From: Caryophanales bacterium
Lineage (GTDB): Bacteria; Bacillota; Bacilli; JARBTR01
Direction of reading: 5' to 3'
Length of the DNA stretch: 64,000 bases
Assembly (NCBI GenBank): GCA_029240105.1
Contig: JARBTR010000013.1
Location: forward strand, 1-64,000
The notes under the pieces are model-generated. The model did no database searches, had not been told where the DNA came from, and saw only the letters and a list, made by a program, of their open reading frames with translations. This document shows positions 50,234 to 59,327 of this stretch, one piece after another. The stretch's first letter is position 1. Each line of letters starts with the position of its first letter. The position numbers and the translations under genes were made by a program.

Positions 50234-51115
50234 ATGAAAAAGTGTTGGATCGTAGTAAATGGGGAACTTGAACTACCTAAGTTTACTGAACTTTATGATT
50301 TTATAAAAAAAGCAGCAGAAAAATTCCATGTTTCTGCTCAAATTGTTAAAAATAATGAACTTGGAGCCTGTATTGGGAATACAGAATTGAGTTTGCAATC
50401 GATGTTTGATATCCCCGATTTTGTACTATTTAACGACAAAGATATTCATCTAGCAGAATACTTGGAATTATTGGGGATACCCGTATTTAATTCCGCTGAA
50501 TCCATAGAAGTTTGTGACAATAAAATTCGAACGCACTTAGCTTTAGCAAAAGTAGGGTTACCTGCTCCAAAAACATTCTTTTCACCTTTCCTTTATGATG
50601 GGATGAAACATAGGAGAGAGCAGTTATTCAAGCTAGTTAGCGGAGAACTAGGCTTTCCCTTTGTTTTGAAAGAAGCACGTGGCTCTTTTGGGAACCAAGT
50701 TTATTTAATGCAGAATCTACCTGACTTTTTAGAGAAAGTAAAGGAATTAGGTCATACGCCTTTCTTGATGCAAGAGTTTGTAAAAACAAGTGAGTGTCGG
50801 GACATACGACTAAATGTAGTAGGTGACAAGGTTGTTGCTGCAATGCTTCGTGAATCTGCAAATGGAGACTTCCGGGCTAATGCAAGCCAAGGTGGTACAT
50901 TGTCTGCCTATTCACCTTCTCGTAGTGAAATTGAACTTGCCATAGCGGCTGCGAAGGCAGTTGGAGCAGACTTCGCGGGTGTAGATCTCTTATTCGGTGA
51001 AACTGGCCCTCTTGTTTGCGAGGTTAATTCAAATGCGCATTTACTGAATATTTATCACACAACGGGGATCAATGTAGCTGATTTTATGATAGAATATTGC
51101 TTGTCCAAATGCTGA
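50234..51115 (+). CDS. RimK-like ATP-grasp ligase (first of a pair)
   Basis: 293 aa from ATG 50234, nine bases after GGAG; an ATG five codons earlier overlaps that RBS. Pre-ATP-grasp domain to about 95, then the ATP-grasp fold: phosphate/adenine strand FPFVLKEARGSFGNQVYLM, central DIRLNVVGDKVVAAMLRES, NASQGGTLSAYSP, and metal ligands in AGVDLLFGETGPLVCEVNSNAHL. Such enzymes add amino acids (often Glu) to a carboxylate on a protein, cofactor or peptide. The acceptor is unknown. A paralogue follows after 52 bases. Confidence 0.82.
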   Translation: MKKCWIVVNGELELPKFTELYDFIKKAAEKFHVSAQIVKNNELGACIGNTELSLQSMFDIPDFVLFNDKDIHLAEYLELLGIPVFNSAESIEVCDNKIRTHLALAKVGLPAPKTFFSPFLYDGMKHRREQLFKLVSGELGFPFVLKEARGSFGNQVYLMQNLPDFLEKVKELGHTPFLMQEFVKTSECRDIRLNVVGDKVVAAMLRESANGDFRANASQGGTLSAYSPSRSEIELAIAAAKAVGADFAGVDLLFGETGPLVCEVNSNAHLLNIYHTTGINVADFMIEYCLSKC

Positions 51116-51167
51116 ACTTTTTTTGTCCAGCAGGGGTTTAAAATTTAAAGAAAAATGGGGATTTTAC

Positions 51168-51998
51168 ATGCTAAACGGAATTCTTGTCTATACAAGAGAA
51201 GATGCAAGTAAAAATGAAGATTATATTGAATGGATGCTTTCAGAGGCTGAAAAAAACGGCATGAAGTTAGACTTCAAATACCGTGAAGATTTATTTATAG
51301 GAGTAGAAGATGGCAGACCTTATGTTCGTGATTTAGCCGGGCAGAACATTCTACCAAACTTTGCAATTGTACGCTGTGTCGATCCGATTTTTACAAGACA
51401 ATTAGAAATTTTGGGTGTAAAAACGTTTAACTCAGCAGTTGTTTCTGAACTTTGTAATGACAAAGCGAAAACGCATCAAGTTGCTAGTATGTTGGGTATT
51501 CCAATGGCTGATACAGTTTATTTAAGTGATAAGCAAATACCGAAATATGAATTACCTTACGTGGTAAAAAACCGAAATGGTCGTAGTGGTAACGAAGTCT
51601 TTTTAATTGAAGATGCTGAACAATTTACACCATCTAAGAATCAAATCGGTCAAAAACTTGCGACAAAAGGGAAAGATGTTCGTGTATTTGTGATTGGAAA
51701 AGAGATTATTGGTGCTATTCAACGTACAAGTGATGTAGATTTTCGTGCAAACTTCTCACTAGGTGGAAAAGCTGACAAATACATCCTAAGCGAAACTGAA
51801 ACCCAAATTGTTGCAAAACTGATCAATACGTTTGAGTTTGGCTTTGTAGGCATTGATTTTGTCTACGGGGAAAATGGGGCACCTCTATTAAATGAAATCG
51901 AGGATGTCGTGGGTAGCAGAACGCTGAGCAAAGTTACTGAACTAAATACAGTTGGATTATATTTGAAATTTATTAAGAAAACATTGCTTGGGAAATAA
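51168..51998 (+). CDS. RimK-like ATP-grasp ligase (second of a pair)
   Basis: 276 aa from ATG 51168 (GGGGA upstream); the track start is a TTG without RBS. Same fold as its neighbour: YVVKNRNGRSGNEVFLI, DVRVFVIGKEIIGAIQRTS, RANFSLGGKADKY and metal region VGIDFVYGENGAPLLNEIEDVVG. It is clearly diverged from the first copy, so the two may act in series or as a heteromer on one product. No carrier peptide gene was found beside them. Confidence 0.82.
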   Translation: MLNGILVYTREDASKNEDYIEWMLSEAEKNGMKLDFKYREDLFIGVEDGRPYVRDLAGQNILPNFAIVRCVDPIFTRQLEILGVKTFNSAVVSELCNDKAKTHQVASMLGIPMADTVYLSDKQIPKYELPYVVKNRNGRSGNEVFLIEDAEQFTPSKNQIGQKLATKGKDVRVFVIGKEIIGAIQRTSDVDFRANFSLGGKADKYILSETETQIVAKLINTFEFGFVGIDFVYGENGAPLLNEIEDVVGSRTLSKVTELNTVGLYLKFIKKTLLGK

Positions 51999-52077
51999 GG
52001 GATAAGTTTTTCTCATTTATATGAAAAGATAAATACTGAATAATATAAAAAAATATTGATGATTTAGAATTTGCTAT

Positions 52078-52215
52078 GGCGTGGAAATGTTGTTTATTCA
52101 TCCACAAATTGTTATGGGCTTTACAAGTTATATCGGACATTTTCGACGTTTACACCGCTGACTATCCCACATTACTCCCATGACATTTGTTTATGATATA
52201 CAACAATTCCACGCC
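52078..52215. mobile_element. 138-bp element with terminal inverted repeats (family E)
   Basis: Left end GGCGTGGAAATGTTGT, right end ACAATTCCACGCC: a nine-base perfect inverted repeat plus TGTTGT/ACAA pairing. No coding capacity. Single copy in this window; MITE-like. Confidence 0.6.
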
Positions 52216-52360
52216 TAATTTAATTTGTATAAAAATCTAAAGTCACAATCTTTCAATACCATTCCTTCGGCGCGAATTAGATTCTGATTTAAGCTGTTTT
52301 GGTGCAACCGCGGTACTTAGATAGTAGTTTATCGAGCAATCAAATATAATCTTCACAACT

Positions 52361-52391
52361 AAAAAATGCGAGACTTTTTTGCATCTCACAT
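52361..52391 (-). terminator. Deacetylase gene terminator
   Basis: ATGTGAGA / TCTCGCAT (one G-T pair) with TTTTTT following on the minus strand, about 50 bases past the deacetylase stop. Confidence 0.65.
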
Positions 52392-52438
52392 AATTATTTT
52401 AAATTAAAATTTATATTCTTTGTTTTAATGGATGATTT

Positions 52439-53506
52439 TTAAAACTGAAGTGTTTCAATATTATTACCAAGAACTCCAAACTGATAGCCCATTTTCGTTA
52501 TCTCATCGATTACTGTTCCGATTGATTCAGCCGTGACCGTTCTTCCCATCGCGTCATGGGTAAGGATTACGGCAACATTTTTACCTCTAACTCCCCTTAT
52601 AACATTGTTAACAAACTGTTCAGAAGTGATGCCTTTTGGTGCAGAATCACCCGATGATACGTTCCAATCAAAATAGGAAAATCCACGACGCTTAAGTTCC
52701 TCTCGAGTTTGTTCCCTAATTTCTTTGTTAAAAATGTTATTACTGCCTCCAGGATATCTTGTTACCGTGATAGGGTAATCAGTAACCACCTTTATTTTCT
52801 TAAAACACTGTTCATAATCAGCAAGGAAAGAGTCGAGACTAGCATATACTTCTTCATAAATGTGGGTATTTGTGTGGATTCCTATTGCATGCCCATCATC
52901 AGCAATCCGTTTCAAAATATCTGGGTATAGTTCCACTTGGTTTCCAACAACAAAAAAAGTGGCTTTAATTCCACGAGACTTTAAAACTTCTAAAACATCA
53001 ACTGTTACCGGCGATGGCCCATCATCAAATGTCAAATACACAATGCGGTTTTGATTTTCAATAACAGGAGTAGATTTTGCGTATAATAATGGATACTTAC
53101 TACTTGCATCTATAATGGATTGAACGCTATAGCCGTTCTTTGATGTAGAGTTTGGATCACCATTTTTTTCGACCAATAGTGCTTCAACTTTTCGAATAAA
53201 CCTTGGCTCAACTACAGGATCGACAAATGGCACTGAAGTAGAATCTGATATATTAGTAGAATTTTTTACGAATGATATCTTTTGAATCGTTTCATTTTGA
53301 GATTTAACTATTCGAGAAGGTTTCTTATAAGTAATTTTCTGTTCATTATTATTTTTTTGTTTGATTAATCCAGAAGCTCTTTCCATAAAAACCATAGAAT
53401 ATCCGTATTTCACGAAAAGTAAGGAGACTACTACCACTAAAGCAACTATTAGGTAAAGCCTTTTTAGACGTTCAACAAATTTTACATTTATTCGCTGCTT
53501 CAACAT
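52439..53506 (-). CDS. Membrane-anchored polysaccharide deacetylase (NodB domain)
   Basis: 355 aa from the ATG at 53506 (AAGGTG upstream). One N-terminal membrane span (LYLIVALVVVVSLLFV), a low-complexity linker, a short PDZ-less spacer, then the NodB/CE4 domain: TFDDGPS with the metal/catalytic Asp pair, GIHTNTHIYEE with both metal His, TRYPGGSNN, FDWNVSSGDS and VILTHDAMGR. Likely an N-acetylglucosamine deacetylase acting on peptidoglycan outside the cell; PgdA-like by layout. Monocistronic. Confidence 0.88.
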   Translation of the reverse strand: MLKQRINVKFVERLKRLYLIVALVVVVSLLFVKYGYSMVFMERASGLIKQKNNNEQKITYKKPSRIVKSQNETIQKISFVKNSTNISDSTSVPFVDPVVEPRFIRKVEALLVEKNGDPNSTSKNGYSVQSIIDASSKYPLLYAKSTPVIENQNRIVYLTFDDGPSPVTVDVLEVLKSRGIKATFFVVGNQVELYPDILKRIADDGHAIGIHTNTHIYEEVYASLDSFLADYEQCFKKIKVVTDYPITVTRYPGGSNNIFNKEIREQTREELKRRGFSYFDWNVSSGDSAPKGITSEQFVNNVIRGVRGKNVAVILTHDAMGRTVTAESIGTVIDEITKMGYQFGVLGNNIETLQF

Positions 53507-53613
53507 TAGAATCACCTTTTTATAAACTACTTGTCTACTAAATTCTAACATTTTTCATCTTATTTTTACAGAATTTCCTATAATTTCTCTTACTATATAT
53601 GTATGCAATTCTA

Positions 53614-53836
53614 ATAAGAAAGACCAGCAAGCTGGTCCTTTTAAAACATTTTTGCGGATGTTTTGGATGAATTCCCGCAGAGCTTTCCTGTGGGTGAGCA
53701 CCTGAGCCTAAGGTCTCAGGCACCCACTTTCCTACGGGAGTCCTGCGGGTTTCATTTCCAAATCATCCATTTTGTTCATCCTTCTAAAGCCTCTGGTATC
53801 AATAGTTGAAGCCCAAAAAAATTTATACTTTCCTAT
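53614..53836. mobile_element. MITE-like repeat, family A copy 3 (223 bp)
   Basis: Ends ATAAGAAA...TTTCCTAT; contains the perfect palindrome-like ACCAGCAAGCTGGT and the same three-tier hairpin as copies 1 and 2. Lies between the deacetylase and peroxidase genes. The ORF at 53538 translates this repeat and is spurious. Confidence 0.82.
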
Positions 53837-53889
53837 CTTTTAAGAAAGACCTGAGCAAAAAAATTTCTGCTCTGGTCTTTAGTATTCGT

Positions 53890-54420
53890 TTAAAGTGCCG
53901 CTTCAATGGCTGGAATCAAATCTTCCGGCTTAGTAGTTGGTTCAAAACGAGTAACATTCCCATAACGATCCACCAAAAATTTTGTAAAATTCCATTTTAT
54001 AGTGCTGCTGTTAAATTCAACTCCAAATTTCGTTTCAAGTATATTTTTCAGGTTTTCATTTTCTCCAAAACCCGAAAATTCAGTTACTGAGGTTAAGTAT
54101 TGAAACAATGGGTGTGCATTTTCTCCATTCACGTCTATTTTCTCTGATAGTGGGAAAGTAACTCCATAGCGAATCTGGCAAAACTCTTGTTCTTCCTCAT
54201 TAGATCCTGGAGATTGTTCACCAAATTGGTTACAAGGAAAGCCTATTACTGTTAAACCTTTATCTGCATATTTTTTATGAAGTTGTTCCAATGCTTCAAA
54301 TTGTGGTGTAAACCCACACTTACTTGCTGTATTTACAAGTAGCAGTACTTCACCTTTATGGGATGACAACTCCTCTTTTCTACCTTCTATTAAATTAATT
54401 GAATAATCATAAACTGACAT
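53890..54420 (-). CDS. Glutathione peroxidase family protein (thiol peroxidase-like)
   Basis: 176 aa from the ATG at 54420, with AAAGGTGG upstream. Peroxidatic site NTASKCGFTPQ with Cys instead of selenocysteine, second motif GFPCNQFGEQ with the Cys/Gln/Asn pocket, and WNFTKFLVD with the Trp. Bacterial members of this type (B. subtilis BsaA) usually use thioredoxin. Own transcription unit. Confidence 0.92.
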   Translation of the reverse strand: MSVYDYSINLIEGRKEELSSHKGEVLLLVNTASKCGFTPQFEALEQLHKKYADKGLTVIGFPCNQFGEQSPGSNEEEQEFCQIRYGVTFPLSEKIDVNGENAHPLFQYLTSVTEFSGFGENENLKNILETKFGVEFNSSTIKWNFTKFLVDRYGNVTRFEPTTKPEDLIPAIEAAL

Positions 54421-54527
54421 TATAAAACCACCTTTCATTTTTCTTTTTATTTTAGCTCTGTCAATATTAAATGTTGATTTTTTATTCTAACAAATTTTCA
54501 AGAACCTTTGTTTGATTTCATTTTAGA

Positions 54528-54562
54528 TAAAAAAGACTCAATTTTCCACCAGAAACTGAGTC
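54528..54562 (-). terminator. Iron-siderophore ABC operon terminator
   Basis: GACTCA / TGAGTC plus inner A-T pairs, followed by TTTTTT on the minus strand, 15 bases past the ATPase gene stop. Confidence 0.75.
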
Positions 54563-54577
54563 AATAAATTTTTTATA

Positions 54578-55420
54578 TTAATTTTCATTTATTCCCGCTC
54601 TACCCAATGGGACGATGAGAGGTGTATGAGTAACTGGGTCTTCAATGACCATACACTTTAACCCGTAAACTTCTTCAATTAGTTGTTCCGTAACTATTTC
54701 ACATGGTTTACCCTGAGCTATAACTTTCCCATTTTTCATTGCGATTAAATGGGTTGCATATCTAGCTGCCTGATTCAAATCGTGAAGAACTGCAATTAAG
54801 GTATTCCCCTGCTCATTTAAATCTTTAAACAGTTCTAAAAGTTCAATTTGGTGTGCTATATCCAAATAAGTTGTTGGTTCATCTAGGAGAAGTAAAGGTG
54901 TTTGTTGCGCAAGGACCATGGCCACCCACACTCTTTGTCTTTGCCCACCGGACAACTCATCGACAAAACGATTCGAAAGTTCTAACGTGTTTGTCAATTC
55001 CATCGCATTTATAACTGCTAGTTCATCTGCTTCAGTCCATTGTCGTATCAAATTTTGGTGCGGATAACGACCATGAGCAACTAAATTGGCTACAGTAATG
55101 CCTTCCGGTGCAGTTGAAGATTGTGGCAGTAAACCAAGTTTTTTCGCTACTTCTTTCGATTTATATGAATGTATATTCTTTCCATCTAGTAAAACTTGAC
55201 CCTCTGAAGGCTTTAGTAAATTTGAAAGAGCACGTAAGAGCGTTGATTTCCCACAAGCATTCGGTCCAATAATAACCGTAAAGGAACCTTCAGGAATTTC
55301 AATTGATAAATTTTTAGAAATGACTCGATGATCATATTGTATCGTAATACTCTCTGCCAAGAGTCTAGCATTCGGCTTTGAAATTACTTGGTTACGAACA
55401 TTTACTTTTGTAATGGTCAT
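54578..55420 (-). CDS. Siderophore/haem-type ABC transporter ATPase (FecE-like)
   Basis: 280 aa from the ATG at 55420; AAAGAGG is 11 bases upstream. Walker A GPNACGKSTLLRAL, the family motif LGLLPQSSTAPEGITV, signature LSGGQRQRVWVAMVLAQ, Walker B LLLLDEPTTYLD and H-loop AVLHDLN. The Cys in Walker A is common in FecE/FhuC-type subunits. Last gene of the operon. Confidence 0.92.
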   Translation of the reverse strand: MTITKVNVRNQVISKPNARLLAESITIQYDHRVISKNLSIEIPEGSFTVIIGPNACGKSTLLRALSNLLKPSEGQVLLDGKNIHSYKSKEVAKKLGLLPQSSTAPEGITVANLVAHGRYPHQNLIRQWTEADELAVINAMELTNTLELSNRFVDELSGGQRQRVWVAMVLAQQTPLLLLDEPTTYLDIAHQIELLELFKDLNEQGNTLIAVLHDLNQAARYATHLIAMKNGKVIAQGKPCEIVTEQLIEEVYGLKCMVIEDPVTHTPLIVPLGRAGINEN

Positions 55421-55507
55421 ATGAATTGCAACCTCTTTCAACAAAATAGTACATTATAAAACTTCCATCAAAAAAATCATGAAAGGTGTTCATCAATCTA
55501 ACTTTCA

Positions 55508-56554
55508 TTATGAAGCTGTTCGTGCTTGTCGGAACAATAACCATACGAGATACAAACCACCTATTGAAAGTGTTACAACGCCTACTGGAAGGATCGTACC
55601 CGGGATTATTCTTTGTGCCAAAACATCAGCACCTAACAAAAGAAAGGACCCTATGACAGCTGTTGGCGCAAAACTTCCAGTTGTTTTGGTAAATCGAAGT
55701 GCAATTTGTGGAGCTGCTAAAGCAACAAACGTTACTGGTCCCATAACAGCGGTTGCTGAAGCCGTTAATGAAACAGCAATAATAATGAGTAGTCCTTGTG
55801 TACGATTAATTCGAACCCCATGAGACTTTGCCGTATCTTCCCCTAACTCCATCTCTCGTAAGGGTCGGTTCATGACGACTGCAAGCAGTAAAAATACAAT
55901 AACAAGAAAGACAGCTGGTAGACCATGTTCCCAATCAATACCATTTAGTGAACCAACGCCCCATGCAGCAGCTGATAAAGCTACTTCCGTCTTGCTTTGC
56001 AATAACAACATTGAATTAATGCTTCCTAATATGGTTGACATAGCAATACCCACAATTATTAAGCGAAATCCATGTGTCCCTCCTTGAAAAGCTAGTAAAT
56101 AGATAATGAGTGCTGTAGCGAATCCACCAATCAATGATCCTATCGCTACACTTGAAAAGGAGTTTGATCCTAACACGAGAAGCACAAACAAAACCCCAGT
56201 ATAAGATCCGGAACTAAATCCTATTACATCAGGTGAACCTAGTGGGTTTTTTGTTATGGATTGAAAAATAGATCCACTAACCGCCAGTCCTGCACCAAAA
56301 ATTATAGCCACAATGACACGTGGTAATCTCCAATTCACTACAATAGTTCTTTTAAATCCTGATGTTTGACCAAATAAAGCTGAAAAAACTTCATCTATAC
56401 TTAATTTTAGTGATCCGACCATAAGAGCAAATACCGAAATGGCTACAATAACAGCGAGAAAAATGGCTGTAATAGTGGCATTTCTTACATCCAAACGCAT
56501 CTTTAACGGTCCATTCAATTGTAGATACTTTCGACCAAAATTAATCCGTTGCAT
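55508..56554 (-). CDS. FecCD-type iron permease (second subunit)
   Basis: 348 aa from the ATG at 56554. About ten membrane spans. Family motifs: NWRLPRVIVAIIFGAGLAVSGSIFQSITKNPL and GPVTFVALAAPQIALRFTKTTG. It forms the channel with the preceding permease. Between the two permease genes lies a palindromic repeat. Confidence 0.93.
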   Translation of the reverse strand: MQRINFGRKYLQLNGPLKMRLDVRNATITAIFLAVIVAISVFALMVGSLKLSIDEVFSALFGQTSGFKRTIVVNWRLPRVIVAIIFGAGLAVSGSIFQSITKNPLGSPDVIGFSSGSYTGVLFVLLVLGSNSFSSVAIGSLIGGFATALIIYLLAFQGGTHGFRLIIVGIAMSTILGSINSMLLLQSKTEVALSAAAWGVGSLNGIDWEHGLPAVFLVIVFLLLAVVMNRPLREMELGEDTAKSHGVRINRTQGLLIIIAVSLTASATAVMGPVTFVALAAPQIALRFTKTTGSFAPTAVIGSFLLLGADVLAQRIIPGTILPVGVVTLSIGGLYLVWLLFRQARTAS

Positions 56555-56604
56555 AATTCCCACTCCCATTTTTCAAAGCGCTGGTACTGTTTAATATTTA
56601 ATCA

Positions 56605-56760
56605 AACAAAATTTCCATATTGTTAATTGATAAAATGGCGGAAATTCCTGTGGCCGGGCTGTGAGCCTATAGTCCCATTCAGCCCTTTTCGCCACGGGAA
56701 TACCACCCATTTTCTCTAATTCCCAACAAATTATATGGATGTTAATAAAAATTCAAAATA
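56605..56760. repeat. Palindromic repeat, family B copy 2 (intact)
   Basis: Hairpin CCTGTGGC..GGGCTG / CAGCCC..GCCACGGG with flanking TTGTTAATTGATAAAATGG on one side and the related ATTTTCTCTAATTCCCAACAA on the other. The same flanks enclose the interrupted copy at 9177-9610. It occupies most of the 243-base gap between two genes of the iron operon. Confidence 0.75.
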
Positions 56761-56797
56761 TATCATCAACAGACTTTATCAGAGCCTTAATTAATTG

Positions 56798-57868
56798 CTA
56801 TAACCCTCTTGATTTTTTTCTTCTTACTAGAATCAGTAATATTGGTGCTCCAATAAAACCAGTGATGATACCTACCGCAATTTCAGATGGTGACATGATG
56901 ATTCTTCCGATGATATCTGATAAGAGAAGTATCAATGGAGCCACGAATAAAGAAAATATAAAAATCCAAGGTTGATCAGGGCCAATAAACCAACGTACAC
57001 AATGAGGGACCATCAATCCAATAAAACCGATTGGTCCTGCAATGGCAGTCGCCCCACCAGCTAATAATGTAATTGACATTAATCCTACCATTCGGACCAT
57101 GCCAACATTTACACCTAGAGACGATGCACGGTCATCACCGAAAGCAATTGCATTTAAAGACGGTGCAATAACCAATGCAAGGATGATACCAATTATAAGG
57201 AATGGAAGTACCGGCCAAAGATCCTCTATACCTTTTCTCGCTATAGAGCCAACACTCCAATTTAGCATTCCAGCAAATGCTCTTCTATTCATTAAAGTTA
57301 GTGAAGTTGTAATTCCACTTAAAGCAGCCCCTAAAGCCACTCCAGCTAGTGTAATATGGATGGGTGATGGTGATTTTTTACCAGCTCCGCCACTTATAAT
57401 ATAAACAACAATTGTCGCAACAAAAGCGCCAATAAGGGCAAACCATATGTATTGAGACAATGAAGTAACGGAGAAAACACCAACAGCTAATGCAACAGCA
57501 AAGGCTGCCCCTGCATTCACACCTAGAATGCCAGGGTCAGCCAAAGGATTTCTTGTTAAAGCCTGGATTATTGCCCCTGCAAGTCCAAAAGCTGGACCTA
57601 CAGCAAGGGCAATAATTGTCCGAGGTATACGAGACTCATGAATAATCGTGTAATCATAACTATTGCTCGAATGAAACAATGCATCCCAGACGACACCAAG
57701 AGGTATTTGCTTTGCTCCAACCATGAGACTTAGGAAAACAACGACTACTAAAAGAAATAGTACAGTAACAAGTCCCAAAATCCGTCGCAACCGCATGGTG
57801 GTAAATGTCTTATTATCAATTCTATTACCTGTTTGTATTCTTCCAATTGGCTGCTTACTTGCTGTCAC
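56798..57868 (-). CDS. FecCD-type iron permease (first subunit)
   Basis: 356 aa from a GTG with GGGGAG upstream, five bases after the binding-protein stop. About ten membrane spans. Motifs HESRIPRTIIALAVGPAFGLAGAIIQALTRNPLADPGILG and GPIGFIGLMVPHCVRWFIGPD. Partner of the second permease. Confidence 0.93.
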   Translation of the reverse strand: MTASKQPIGRIQTGNRIDNKTFTTMRLRRILGLVTVLFLLVVVVFLSLMVGAKQIPLGVVWDALFHSSNSYDYTIIHESRIPRTIIALAVGPAFGLAGAIIQALTRNPLADPGILGVNAGAAFAVALAVGVFSVTSLSQYIWFALIGAFVATIVVYIISGGAGKKSPSPIHITLAGVALGAALSGITTSLTLMNRRAFAGMLNWSVGSIARKGIEDLWPVLPFLIIGIILALVIAPSLNAIAFGDDRASSLGVNVGMVRMVGLMSITLLAGGATAIAGPIGFIGLMVPHCVRWFIGPDQPWIFIFSLFVAPLILLLSDIIGRIIMSPSEIAVGIITGFIGAPILLILVRRKKSRGL

Positions 57869-57873
57869 AGAAA

Positions 57874-58878
57874 TTACTCCCCGCTTTCTAAGGCTTTGTT
57901 AAACATAACTGGTAATTCTTCAATTGCCCATAATAAAGCAGGTACGGTGCTTAATGAGAAAGCATTTGAATAATCGCCTTCAATAATCACTGATCTTCCG
58001 TCAACAACAGAAGGTATTTTTTGATACAAAGCACTGTTTGTTACTTCTTTGGTGTCGACCCAAATTGGTAAAATAACAGTTAGATCAGCATCTAAGATTT
58101 CTAATTTCTCATCTGATACTTTCACATAGAATGAACCACTAGCTTGCTTTTCAATTTCATCTTTATTTTTGAAACCAAGTTTTGTCAAAAAGTCAACACG
58201 ACCATCACCTTTAACATAAGCTCCCCATCCTTCTGAAGAAAGAGCTCCAACCGCTACAGTCTTACCTGCGAATTGCGGATATTCTTTTTTTGCTTTTTCA
58301 AATGCAGTATCTACATCTTTTAAAAGTTTTTCACCTACTGCTTCTTTGCCAAGTGCTTTTGAAATTAATTGAACTTGTTGTTCTGTATTTGTTAACCAGT
58401 TATCTCCACCCTTTGGAACACCAATTGTAGGGGCAATTTCTGATAAACGATCGTAACGCTCTTGATCACCTGAAGATCTTACATCAAGAATTAAATCTGG
58501 CTCAAGTGCAGCAATTTTTTCATAATCTAATTCCATAGTTCCAAGAATTTCTGGAGCATTTTTATAAGCACCTTTCAACCATGGTCCAACACCTTCATCA
58601 CCGAAAGCCAACCAATCGCTAGCACCAACTGGTTCAACACCAAGTGCTAATGCAGTTTCTGCATCTCCCCAACCAAGAGCAACTACTCTTTTTGGTTCTT
58701 CTTTAATTTCTACTTTGCCAAATTTTGTATCAACGGTAACACTTGTAAATTTAGAAGTTTTCTTTTCTGTATCTGTTTTTTTATCGTTTGAGTCTGAAGA
58801 ACAGCCTACTAGACCGATAGCTACTATTAAAACCATAATCATTGCAAAAAACTTTGATAAGCCTACTTTTTTAAACAT
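57874..58878 (-). CDS. Iron-siderophore ABC transporter substrate-binding lipoprotein
   Basis: 334 aa, FecB/BtuF-type fold. Lipoprotein signal ending LVAIGLVGC. Then VDTKFGKVEIKEEPKRVVALGWGDAETALALG, the conserved first-lobe pattern, and LEPDLILDVRSSGDQERYD. First gene of a four-gene operon with a Fur box. The pattern resembles YfmC/YhfQ-like ferric-citrate or hydroxamate binders; ligand not determinable here. Confidence 0.92.
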   Translation of the reverse strand: MFKKVGLSKFFAMIMVLIVAIGLVGCSSDSNDKKTDTEKKTSKFTSVTVDTKFGKVEIKEEPKRVVALGWGDAETALALGVEPVGASDWLAFGDEGVGPWLKGAYKNAPEILGTMELDYEKIAALEPDLILDVRSSGDQERYDRLSEIAPTIGVPKGGDNWLTNTEQQVQLISKALGKEAVGEKLLKDVDTAFEKAKKEYPQFAGKTVAVGALSSEGWGAYVKGDGRVDFLTKLGFKNKDEIEKQASGSFYVKVSDEKLEILDADLTVILPIWVDTKEVTNSALYQKIPSVVDGRSVIIEGDYSNAFSLSTVPALLWAIEELPVMFNKALESGE

Positions 58879-58909
58879 TTAAATTCTCCTCGAAATTCTT
58901 TTTTATTAT

Positions 58910-58928
58910 GATAATGAGAATCATTATC
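58910..58928. promoter_or_regulatory. Fur box
   Basis: GATAATGAGAATCATTATC matches the 19-base Fur consensus GATAATGATAATCATTATC at 18 positions. It lies just downstream of the -10 of the iron-transport promoter, so iron-loaded Fur should repress. Confidence 0.93.
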
Positions 58929-58943
58929 ACTTGGACATCTCTG

Positions 58944-58971
58944 ATTATACCTGCTTTAAAAATTTTGTCAA
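58944..58971 (-). promoter_or_regulatory. SigA promoter of the iron ABC operon
   Basis: TTGACA - 16 bases - TATAAT on the minus strand, both hexamers perfect. Confidence 0.85.
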
Positions 58972-59156
58972 CAACTGATTTAGAAAAATATCAAGTGAAA
59001 TGTGTAGATTTTTTATCCTATAAATGACTTTAAGAGCAAAATTTCTATTTAAAGAACGGTAACTGAAAATAAGTTAATTGTTTTATATAGATATTTTCAG
59101 CAGAATCACTTGAAATCATTCAAAAGTACTCTAAATATATCTATTCAATAAATAAG

Positions 59157-59188
59157 AAAAACACTAGAAACGAAACTTCTAGTGTTTT
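59157..59188. terminator. Hairpin with bidirectional T/A runs
   Basis: AAAACACTAGAA / TTCTAGTGTTTT, 12 pairs with an eight-base loop. Second stem downstream of dtd on the minus strand. Confidence 0.7.
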
Positions 59189-59327
59189 ATCTAGGTCAAC
59201 CAAATTCACAGGGTTGTTAATATAGTATGTAAGTAATCTAAACTAAAGTAATATTTCACCATATTGTTAATTGAAATAACATTAATTTATCCTCCTACAA
59301 AAGTAATAACCTATTAATGTTAAAAAA

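Larger units (their letters stand above)
51999..52438. other. 440-base gap with repeat E and a terminator
   Basis: Holds the inverted-repeat element at 52078-52215 and the deacetylase terminator at 52361-52391. No ORF or promoter was supported in the remainder. Confidence 0.6.
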
